A DNA stretch of 64,000 nt from Streptomyces sp. NRRL WC-3605 (lineage in GTDB: Bacteria > Actinomycetota > Actinomycetes > Streptomycetales > Streptomycetaceae), in NCBI RefSeq assembly GCF_001509795.1, contig NZ_LLZN01000001.1, positions 367,935 to 431,934 of the forward strand, given 5' to 3'. Below are positions 15,254-22,313 of the stretch, piece by piece. Below the pieces are notes generated by a model. That model did no database searches and was not told the DNA's origin. It saw only the letters and a list, made by a program, of their open reading frames with translations. The position numbers and the translations under genes are program-made. Every line of letters begins with the position of its first letter. Position 1 is the stretch's first letter.

Positions 15254-17007
15254 CAGTACTTACGCTCCATCGGCTGGTAGCGGGTCTGGACGACCGGCTT
15301 GTAGTCGAGACGAATGGACTCCGTGCCGTCGTCGCCCACCTCGCGGTACGCCATGGTGTGGCGCATGAAGTTGACGTCGTCGCGGTTCGGGTAGTCCTCG
15401 CGGTAGTGACCGCCGCGGGACTCCTTGCGGGCCAGTGCGGAGACCGCCATGACCTCGGCCAGGTCGAGCAGGTTGCCCAGCTCGATGGCCTCCAGCAGGT
15501 CCGTGTTGAACCGCTTGCCCTTGTCCTGGATCGAGACGTTCTTGTAGCGCTCGCGCAGCTCCGCGATCTTCTCGACCGCCGTCTTGATGGTCTGCTCCGT
15601 GCGGAACACCATGACGTTGGCGTCCATGGTCTCCTGGAGCTCCTTGCGCAGGGTCGCCACGCGCTCGGTGCCCGTGGAGGTGCGCAGCCGCTCGACCTGC
15701 TCGAGCACCAGCTCGGCGGGGTTCTCCGGCAGCTCGACGAAGTCGGCCTTCTGGGAGTAGTCGGCGGCGGCGATGCCCGCCCGCTTGCCGAACACGTTGA
15801 TGTCCAGCAGCGAGTTGGTGCCGAGGCGGTTCGCGCCGTGCACGGACACGCAGGCCACCTCGCCGGCCGCGTACAGGCCCGGGACGACGGTGGTGTTGTC
15901 CGCCAGGACCTCACCCTCGACGTTGGTGGGGATGCCGCCCATGGCGTAGTGCGCGGTCGGCTGGATCGGGATCGGGTCCGTGTAGGGCTCGATACCGAGG
16001 TAGGTGCGCGCGAACTCCGTGATGTCCGGGAGCTTGGCGTCCAGCTGCTCCGGCGGGAGGTGCGTGAGGTCCAGGTAGACGTGGTCGCCCTCGGGACCGC
16101 ATCCGCGGCCCTCGCGGATCTCCGTGTAGATGGAGCGCGAGACGACGTCACGCGAGGCGAGGTCCTTCATGACCGGCGCGTACTTCTCCATGAAGCGCTC
16201 GCCGTCCTTGTTGCGGAGGATGCCGCCCTCACCGCGGGCGCCCTCCGTCAGCAGGATGCCCATGCGCCAGATGCCGGTCGGGTGGAACTGGAAGAACTCC
16301 ATGTCCTCCAGCGGGATCCCGCGCCGGTAGCAGGCGGCCTGACCGTCGCCGGTCAGGGTGTGCGCGTTGGACGTCACCTTGAAGAACTTGCCGGTGCCGC
16401 CGGAGGCGTAGATGACCGACTTGGCCTGGAAGACGTGGATCTCACCGGTCGCCAGCTCGTACGCCACGACACCGGCGGACTTCTTGACGCCGTCGACCTC
16501 GGTGATCAGCTGGTCGAGGACGTAGAACTCGTTGTAGAACTCCACGCCCTCCTTGACGCAGTTCTGGTACAGCGTCTGGAGGATCATGTGGCCGGTGCGG
16601 TCCGCGGCGTAGCAGGACCGGCGCACCGGGGCCTCGCCGTGGTTGCGCGAGTGACCGCCGAAGCGGCGCTGGTCGATGGTGCCGTTCGGCGTGCGGTTGA
16701 ACGGCAGGCCCATCTTCTCCAGGTCGAGGACGGAGTCGATGGCCTCCTTCGCCAGGATCTCGGCGGCGTCCTGGTCGACCAGGTAGTCACCGCCCTTGAC
16801 GGTGTCGAAGGTGTGCCACTCCCAGTTGTCCTCCTCCACGTTGGCCAGCGCGGCGGCCATGCCGCCCTGCGCGGCGCCCGTGTGGGAGCGGGTGGGGTAC
16901 AGCTTGGTCAGCACGGCGGTGCGGCTGCGCTTCGTCGACTCGATGGCCGCGCGCATTCCCGCGCCACCGGCGCCGACGATGACGGTGTCGTACTTGTGGA
17001 TCTTCAT
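15253..17007 (-). CDS. sdhA: Succinate dehydrogenase flavoprotein subunit
   Basis: 584 residues. FAD-binding GAGGAGMRAA at the N-terminus, TRSHTGAAQGG with the histidine that carries covalent FAD, the substrate region FFQFHPTG, and EGARGEGGILRN. AHYAMGGIPTN and HGANRLGTNSLLD complete the fumarate reductase/succinate dehydrogenase family pattern. It oxidises succinate to fumarate in the TCA cycle on the cytoplasmic face of the membrane. Length is normal for the family. It lies 23 bases after sdhD and is coupled to sdhB. Confidence 0.97.
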   Translation of the reverse strand: MKIHKYDTVIVGAGGAGMRAAIESTKRSRTAVLTKLYPTRSHTGAAQGGMAAALANVEEDNWEWHTFDTVKGGDYLVDQDAAEILAKEAIDSVLDLEKMGLPFNRTPNGTIDQRRFGGHSRNHGEAPVRRSCYAADRTGHMILQTLYQNCVKEGVEFYNEFYVLDQLITEVDGVKKSAGVVAYELATGEIHVFQAKSVIYASGGTGKFFKVTSNAHTLTGDGQAACYRRGIPLEDMEFFQFHPTGIWRMGILLTEGARGEGGILRNKDGERFMEKYAPVMKDLASRDVVSRSIYTEIREGRGCGPEGDHVYLDLTHLPPEQLDAKLPDITEFARTYLGIEPYTDPIPIQPTAHYAMGGIPTNVEGEVLADNTTVVPGLYAAGEVACVSVHGANRLGTNSLLDINVFGKRAGIAAADYSQKADFVELPENPAELVLEQVERLRTSTGTERVATLRKELQETMDANVMVFRTEQTIKTAVEKIAELRERYKNVSIQDKGKRFNTDLLEAIELGNLLDLAEVMAVSALARKESRGGHYREDYPNRDDVNFMRHTMAYREVGDDGTESIRLDYKPVVQTRYQPMERKY

Positions 17008-17030
17008 GGTCGGTTACCTCAGCCCCGTGC

Positions 17031-17513
17031 CTAGCGGATGTTCGGGTCGAAGGTGAAGATCACCAGCGTGCCCAGCAGGATGGTGAACACCGTGGCGGTG
17101 TAGAGCAGGCCCTTCAGCCACAGCCGGGTGTTCGCGCGCTCCGCGTAGTCGTTGATGACCGTGCGCAGACCGTTGGCGCCGTGGAGCATCGCGAGCCAGA
17201 GCATCAGCAGGTCCCAGACCTGCCAGAACGGCGAGGCCCAGCGGCCGGCCACGAAGGCGAAGCCGATCTTCGAGACGCCGCCGTCCAGCACCAGCTGGAT
17301 CAGCAGGTGGCCGATGACGAGGACGACGAGCACGACGCCGGACAGGCGCATGAACAGCCAGGCGGCCAGCTCGAAGTTGCCCCGGGTGGACCGGGGGGTC
17401 TTCTTGGTCCGCTTGCGCGGCGCCTCGATGAGCGGGGCCGGGTTGTCGACGTTGTAGAGCGAGTCGCCCTCGACCGGGCCGATCCCGGACGCGGTGGTTT
17501 CAGTCGTGGACAT
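17031..17513 (-). CDS. sdhD: Succinate dehydrogenase hydrophobic membrane anchor subunit
   Basis: 160 residues with a polar N-terminal extension of about 45 residues (rich in Lys/Arg, RKRTKKTPRSTRG), then three helices: about 50-72 (WLFMRLSGVVLVVLVIGHLLIQL), 95-115 (VWDLLMLWLAMLHGANGL) and 130-152 (GLLYTATVFTILLGTLVIF). Histidines in GHLL and MLHGANGLR are candidate heme ligands. It anchors complex II and helps form the quinone site. Lies 5 bases after sdhC. Confidence 0.93.
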   Translation of the reverse strand: MSTTETTASGIGPVEGDSLYNVDNPAPLIEAPRKRTKKTPRSTRGNFELAAWLFMRLSGVVLVVLVIGHLLIQLVLDGGVSKIGFAFVAGRWASPFWQVWDLLMLWLAMLHGANGLRTVINDYAERANTRLWLKGLLYTATVFTILLGTLVIFTFDPNIR

Positions 17514-17518
17514 GTGCG

Positions 17519-17899
17519 TCAGCTCCCGAACAGTTCACGAGCGGCGTGGCCGAGGACGGGGTAGATCGCCCCGAGCATGAGCACGAGCCACAGACCGACG
17601 ACGGACCAGAGCATCTGCTTCTGGTAGCGCGGGCCCTTCGACCAGAAGTCGACGGCGATGACGCGCAGGCCGTTGAGCGCGTGGAACAGGATGGCGGCGA
17701 CGAGGCCGTACTCCAGCAGCGCGACGATCGGCGTCTTGTAGGTGGCTACGACCTTGTCGTAGTCCTCGGGGGAGACACGGACGAGAGCGGTGTCCAGCAC
17801 ATGAACGAACAGGAAGAAGAAGATGAGGACGCCGGTGACTCGGTGAGCCACCCAGGACCACATTCCTTCCCGGCCGCGGTACAGCGTTCCAGCCGGCAC
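17519..17899 (-). CDS. sdhC: Succinate dehydrogenase cytochrome b556 subunit
   Basis: 126 residues with three membrane helices and the SdhC signature SWVAHRVTGVLIFFFLFVHVLD, then LFHALNGLRVI in the second helix. Histidines in AHR, VHV and FHALNG are heme/quinone-site candidates. First gene of the sdhCDAB operon. Start GTG at 17899 gives PAGTLYRGREGMWSW, the usual Streptomyces N-terminus. Confidence 0.93.
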   Translation of the reverse strand: MPAGTLYRGREGMWSWVAHRVTGVLIFFFLFVHVLDTALVRVSPEDYDKVVATYKTPIVALLEYGLVAAILFHALNGLRVIAVDFWSKGPRYQKQMLWSVVGLWLVLMLGAIYPVLGHAARELFGS

Positions 17900-18009
17900 G
17901 GAAGTCCCTCCGGGAGCGGGGTATCGGGGCCTGCCGGCTTGTGCTGTCGGTCGGGCCCGGCCGGGTACGGTCCACCGGCCCCCAGCATCGTAGCGACGGT
18001 TGCCTGCGG

Positions 18010-18039
18010 CGCTTACGCCGGGCCTGGCGGTGTGATCAA
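18010..18039 (-). promoter_or_regulatory. Candidate promoter of the sdh operon
   Basis: On the minus strand TTGATC, an 18-base spacer, then TAAGCG, about 110 bases upstream of sdhC. The -35 box fits the vegetative consensus well and the -10 box only moderately. No direct evidence of a start site. Confidence 0.35.
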
Positions 18040-18088
18040 ACTGGCACGCGGATGGTCCATTCGCGGCCTGTGCGCCGGGATGCCCGTC

Positions 18089-18613
18089 TCAGGCGAGATG
18101 GCTGACCAGCCGCCCCTTCGCGAGCCGCCGTAGTTCCTCTGCCGCGAGGACCCTTTCTTCCTCTGGATCGTTTGCCAATCGTGACCGGATGCCTGCCAAT
18201 ACATGGTCGAGGCTCTCGGTGTGCGTCAGGCCGTCCAGGCAGATAATGAACCCATGCCCGAATTTGGCCTCGTATGCGGCGTATGCCGCGCTCAGTGCCG
18301 TGTGAGCCGCCGAGTAGACGTCCTCCGGCAGGAACGGCAGCGCCTCCGCCGCGAGCGCGCGCGACAGCTCCGCCGGCGTCAGGTCGTACGCGGCCTCGTC
18401 GCAGGCGGCCAGCAGGGCATCGATGTCGGGATAGGGGCGGTGGTCCGCCACCCGATCGGCCCAGCGGGTGCTGTGCAGGCAGGTCAGGAGGGTCGCCCGG
18501 GCCTCGTGCGGGGGAGCGGCGTTGAACGGCTCCAGCCCGCCCGGGGGCGGAGTGCGGGTCTGTTCGGGCAGCGCCGGTATGGCGACTCGGCCGGGAAGAT
18601 GTGTGGGCGTCAC
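18089..18613 (-). CDS. uraD: OHCU decarboxylase-family protein (purine catabolism)
   Basis: 174 residues. The family pattern of 2-oxo-4-hydroxy-4-carboxy-5-ureidoimidazoline decarboxylase is clear: GLEPFNAAPPHEARATLLTC, STRWADRVADHRPY with the catalytic-site histidine region, and FGHGFIICLDG. This enzyme converts OHCU to S-allantoin after urate oxidation. No urate oxidase or transthyretin-like hydrolase lies in the window, so it may be a stand-alone copy or act elsewhere. Start GTG 18613 includes a Pro-rich N-terminal extension of about 25 residues not needed for the fold; a later start is possible. Confidence 0.8.
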   Translation of the reverse strand: MTPTHLPGRVAIPALPEQTRTPPPGGLEPFNAAPPHEARATLLTCLHSTRWADRVADHRPYPDIDALLAACDEAAYDLTPAELSRALAAEALPFLPEDVYSAAHTALSAAYAAYEAKFGHGFIICLDGLTHTESLDHVLAGIRSRLANDPEEERVLAAEELRRLAKGRLVSHLA

Positions 18614-18768
18614 GTGGGTTTCGGCAGTGGATTCTGGGAGAGGAGTGGCGCCACGCTACCGACTGTGGACGTGAGGTGTCCGACCGATGCCCGAATTTCA
18701 GCCGAACGGGAGAGTTTCAGAACGTGTGCTGGACGGCTGACCGTGCCCGCAGGCCCTAGGTTGGCGCC

Positions 18769-20433
18769 GTGAGTCAGCACAGGCGCCGGGCACCGGCGAA
18801 GAAGGCCCTGAAGAACACGTGGGTGCTGATCGTCGCGGTGGTCCTCGTGACGGTCGGCGCCGGAGTGGGCATCGCGCTTCTAGCGAGCGGCGACGACGAC
18901 CGGGCCGGATCGGAACAGCGGGGGTCGGCCTCCGGCGCCTCCGAGGGCGTCTCGTCCGGCTCCGACGGCGCCACCCCCTCGCCCAGCCGCACGTACCCGC
19001 TGTCCAAGTCACCCGCGACCATCCCCGCCGTGCGGTCCCACACCGCCGCGCGCGGGCCCGGCTGGCGGCCCGCCGACGACACCCGCGTCGTCGTCAGCGA
19101 CGACGAGCTCGCCGACGAGGGCAAGCTGATCGCCGGTGAGCTGGGCATGGACTACGCGGGCCGCAAGGACGACGTCCGCTCCGGAGACGTACGGCTGTCG
19201 CTGAACGACGACGAGGGCGCGAACCCGGAGTCGTACACGATGACCGTTCGCGACGGGCGTGTCGTCATCAGCGGACCCGGCGAGGCCGGCGTCTTCTACG
19301 GCACCCGGACCCTGAAGCAGGAGGTGCACGGCGGCGGCACCGCGCCCGAGGGCGTCGTACGGGACGAGCCGGCCAAGCCGGTGCGCGGCTTCATGCTCGA
19401 CATCGCCCGCAAGCACTTCACCGCGGACTGGATCGAGGACCGGGTGCGGGAGCTGGGCGACCTGAAGTACAACCAGCTCGGTCTGCACTTCTCCGACGAC
19501 CAGGCGTTCCGCATCGAGTCCGCCTCGCACCCGGAGATCGTGTCGAAGGAGCACCTCACCAAGGCGCAGGTCCGCAAGATCGTGAAACTGGCCGAGAGCA
19601 GGCACATCACGGTCGTCCCGGAGATCGACTCGCCCGGGCACCTGGGGGCCGTCATCGCCGCCCACCCCGACCTCCAGCTGCGCAACGTGAACGGGGTGGC
19701 GACCCGGGGCGCCGTGGACATCTCCAAGCCGGCGGCCGCCGAGATCGTCGACGACCTGCTCAACGAGTACGCCGGGCTGTTCCCCGGGAACCAGTGGCAC
19801 CTCGGCGGCGACGAGTACCAGGCGCTCGTCGTCTCCGACCCCGAGGCGTCCTACCCGCAACTCGCCCGCGCCGCCCGGGACGCCTTCGGCGCCGGAGCCG
19901 GCGTCGCCGACCTCGCCACCGCGTGGGTCAACGACCGCGCCGACACCGTCCGCGCCCACGACCGCACGCCCCGCGCCTGGAACGACGGGTTCTTCCGGGA
20001 CACCAAGGTCAAGGTCGACAAGGACGTCCAGGTGGCGTACTGGACCGGCAAGGAGATCGGGGCCCGCCCCCCGGAGCAGTACCTCGCCGAGGGGCGCAAG
20101 GTCATCAACTACAACGACGAGTTCCTCTACTACGTGCTCGGGGAGCCGCAGACCTTCGTCTACCCGACGGGCGAGCGGATCTACCAGCAGTGGACGCCGC
20201 GCGTGCTGCGCGGGACCACGGCCGTCCCCGCCAAGTACGACGGCCAGATCCTCGGCGCCTCCTTCGCCGTCTGGTGCGACATCGCGAGCGCGCAGACGCA
20301 GGCCCAGGTCGCGGCCGGCATCCGGATGCCGCTGCGGGCGATGATGCAGAAGACGTGGGACCCCGGCGAGCCGGACCTGTCCTGGGCGCAGTTCAAGGCG
20401 CTCGCCGACCGGCTGGACCGCCCCGCGGATTGA
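18769..20433 (+). CDS. Membrane-anchored beta-N-acetylhexosaminidase (GH20)
   Basis: 554 residues. Short cytoplasmic basic segment, one membrane helix (about 17-40), a Ser/Gly-rich linker, then the GH20b-like domain and catalytic barrel. Family motifs: PVRGFMLDIARKHF, LHFSDDQAFRIE, VVPEIDSPGHLGA and HLGGDEYQ with the catalytic Asp348-Glu349 pair; Trp residues near the C-terminus form the substrate pocket. It should release terminal N-acetylglucosamine or N-acetylgalactosamine outside the membrane, for chitin or peptidoglycan turnover. Start GTG 18769. Confidence 0.92.
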   Translation: MSQHRRRAPAKKALKNTWVLIVAVVLVTVGAGVGIALLASGDDDRAGSEQRGSASGASEGVSSGSDGATPSPSRTYPLSKSPATIPAVRSHTAARGPGWRPADDTRVVVSDDELADEGKLIAGELGMDYAGRKDDVRSGDVRLSLNDDEGANPESYTMTVRDGRVVISGPGEAGVFYGTRTLKQEVHGGGTAPEGVVRDEPAKPVRGFMLDIARKHFTADWIEDRVRELGDLKYNQLGLHFSDDQAFRIESASHPEIVSKEHLTKAQVRKIVKLAESRHITVVPEIDSPGHLGAVIAAHPDLQLRNVNGVATRGAVDISKPAAAEIVDDLLNEYAGLFPGNQWHLGGDEYQALVVSDPEASYPQLARAARDAFGAGAGVADLATAWVNDRADTVRAHDRTPRAWNDGFFRDTKVKVDKDVQVAYWTGKEIGARPPEQYLAEGRKVINYNDEFLYYVLGEPQTFVYPTGERIYQQWTPRVLRGTTAVPAKYDGQILGASFAVWCDIASAQTQAQVAAGIRMPLRAMMQKTWDPGEPDLSWAQFKALADRLDRPAD

Positions 20434-20510
20434 CCCGAACGCCTGCGCACCCCCGTACGAATGTGGTGTATTCGGCCCGAGCCGACACCGATCAGCCGGG
20501 GGGACACCGG

Positions 20511-21014
20511 ATGGGCTACTGGGGTTACTTCGTCGTGGGCCGTGAACAGCGGCCGCTGACGGAACTGGACGCGCTGTCCGGCGCCGAGGGCATGACACTG
20601 CGCGAGCGGGCGCCGGACGGCTGGCAGGTGTGGGAGTACCCGAGCGGGGATGCCGGGATCGCCAGCATGAACGACCTGGCCGCCGAGACCGGGGCGCCCG
20701 CGCTGTTCGGCTATGTGATGGACAGCGCCTGTGTCGTCGTGGAGGCGGCCGCCCCGCACAGCGGCGCCTGGACCACCTGTCTGGCCCGGGCCGCGACAGC
20801 CCGGCACCTCGGCGCCGGGGAGGACGGGCCCTCCCTGGAGGACTACTTCCTCGAACCGGCCGACGCCGCCGAGCGGGCCGTCGCCTGGGCCGCCGAGGCC
20901 GGGCACGAGGTGAACGCCGGCGCGGTGCTCGACGTACTCACCGCCGAAGCGGACTCCTTGGCCGAAAACCTCTTCTTCCGGCTGCTCGACCGGCTCGGCG
21001 TCGTCCCGCTGTGA
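20511..21014 (+). CDS. Conserved hypothetical protein
   Basis: 167 residues, no recognised domain. Begins MGYWGYFVVGREQRPLTELDAL and continues with WQVWEYPSGDAGIASMNDLAAETGAPALFGYVMDSACVVVEA; the second half is acidic and Ala-rich. Composition and lack of signal or membrane segments point to a soluble cytoplasmic protein. ATG 20511 has GGGGGGAC 7-8 bases upstream. Lies 77 bases after the GH20 gene and is followed by a terminator. Confidence 0.75.
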   Translation: MGYWGYFVVGREQRPLTELDALSGAEGMTLRERAPDGWQVWEYPSGDAGIASMNDLAAETGAPALFGYVMDSACVVVEAAAPHSGAWTTCLARAATARHLGAGEDGPSLEDYFLEPADAAERAVAWAAEAGHEVNAGAVLDVLTAEADSLAENLFFRLLDRLGVVPL

Positions 21015-21048
21015 CACTCCGGGGTCGTCGCACGCAGTAAGGGGAAGT

Positions 21049-21074
21049 GCGGGCTCCGTGAGAAAGGAGCCCGC
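21049..21074 (+). terminator. Terminator hairpin
   Basis: GCGGGCTCC / GGAGCCCGC, 9 base pairs around an 8-base loop, 35 bases after the stop of the conserved hypothetical gene. Confidence 0.7.
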
Positions 21075-21130
21075 CTGGGGCCTGTGCGGGGGCCCCGACC
21101 CTCGTAGACGACCCGCTTAGGGAGGCGTGG

Positions 21131-21727
21131 ATGAGCCTGGTGGAACTGATCGCTCAGGCCGACGAGCGCGGACTGGCCGCCAGCGGGTTGGCTTGTTTGG
21201 ATCGGTGCGTGCCGCTGCTCGGCGGTGACGACGAGGTGCTGCGGCCGCTGTGGGCGAACCTCGCGGCCGACGGCGACCCGGCCGCCTGGGGCGCACTCCT
21301 CGAACAGGTCCGCGCCAAACTGGGGGTCGCCGAGGTCGTGGACGACGAGGACGTCGAGGACGAGGCCGCGCTGCTGGCCCGCCGGATGCTGGCCGCCGCC
21401 CCCGCCGTCCGCTCGGCCGCCGAGGCCCGCACCTGGGCCGACGCCTGCTCGGTCGCGTCCCTCCAGATCCACCGGCTCCTCGACCCCGGGCAGGACGACG
21501 GGCCGGCCGGCGCCCTGGAGTCCGTGCGCACCGCCGACACCGCGGGCGACGCGCGCCCCGAGGGCGTGTCCCCGCTCGTCGTCGCCGAACTGCGCCGCCA
21601 GACCAGCGTCCTCGAACTCCTCGACAGCCACGGGGCGGGCGGGGTCCGCCGCGCCCTGGAGGTGTCAACCGAGGGGCGGCGCGTCCTGCGGGCGGTGGTC
21701 TCCCGCCGGGCCCGCGGCCGGGGCTGA
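21131..21727 (+). CDS. Conserved hypothetical protein, helical
   Basis: 198 residues, no recognised family. Begins MSLVELIAQADERGLAASGLACLDRCVPLLGGDDEVL; rich in Ala, Leu, Asp and Glu and probably all-helical. A VVDDEDVEDEAALLARRML stretch is strongly acidic. No signal peptide or membrane segment. Codon use fits neighbouring genes, and the same order next to GH20 is, as I recall, kept in other Streptomyces. Confidence 0.7.
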   Translation: MSLVELIAQADERGLAASGLACLDRCVPLLGGDDEVLRPLWANLAADGDPAAWGALLEQVRAKLGVAEVVDDEDVEDEAALLARRMLAAAPAVRSAAEARTWADACSVASLQIHRLLDPGQDDGPAGALESVRTADTAGDARPEGVSPLVVAELRRQTSVLELLDSHGAGGVRRALEVSTEGRRVLRAVVSRRARGRG

Positions 21728-21877
21728 GCCCTCCGCGGCCGGGCCCGACGGGCCCAAACCCCCATCCCTGAGGGAGTCCTGTGCCCTTTCGGGGATGCCG
21801 TGCGACGGTCCTGCGCGGGTCCGGGGAAGCCGCCGGAATCGGGTGACGTATCGCCGGGCGGACACGCTCTCCAGGGT

Positions 21878-22270
21878 GTGACGACTCAGCAGGAGACCAG
21901 GCCCGCGGCGGCGACCAAGCCGGTCCGGTGGGCGGCGGACGCGGTGGCGACGATGCGCGAGGGGGCGCGGCTGCGCCTGGACTACTCCGAGCAGAGTCTG
22001 TGGCGGGTCGACCGCATGATCGAGGGTCTGCGCCGCGAGGGGACGCCGCCCGATGCCGCCGGCCACGTGCTGCGCGGTCTCGGCGCCTACGCGGGCGAGG
22101 TGATCGCCCGCCGGACCGGTGCCGAGTGGTGGACGGCCGGCGGCGACCACTGGATCCGTACGCCCGACGGACGCCTGTGGGACCCGATCGACGAGGCCCG
22201 CCGCTGCTTCGCCGGCCACGGGTCGCTGCGCCTGCTGTGCCGGGACGCGACGGGCGGGACCCGCCGCTGA
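21878..22270 (+). CDS. Conserved hypothetical protein
   Basis: 130 residues from GTG 21878 (TTQQETRPAAATKPVRW). Conserved-looking features are WAADAVATMREGARLRLDYSEQSLWRVD and GEVIARRTGAEWWTAGGDHWIRTPDGRLWDPIDEA, the latter like proteins that bind or modify through a Trp-rich patch. Soluble. The upstream Shine-Dalgarno match is weak, so translation may start at or near the mRNA end. Function unknown. Confidence 0.65.
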   Translation: MTTQQETRPAAATKPVRWAADAVATMREGARLRLDYSEQSLWRVDRMIEGLRREGTPPDAAGHVLRGLGAYAGEVIARRTGAEWWTAGGDHWIRTPDGRLWDPIDEARRCFAGHGSLRLLCRDATGGTRR

Positions 22271-22280
22271 CCCTACGGTG

Positions 22281-22303
22281 CGGGGCGCACGGCCGGCGCC
22301 CCG
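22281..22303. terminator. Bidirectional terminator
   Basis: CGGGGCGC / GCGCCCCG with a 7-base loop, between the convergent hypothetical gene and the PGRP/FG-GAP gene. Confidence 0.65.
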
Positions 22304-22313
22304 CGGCCGTGGG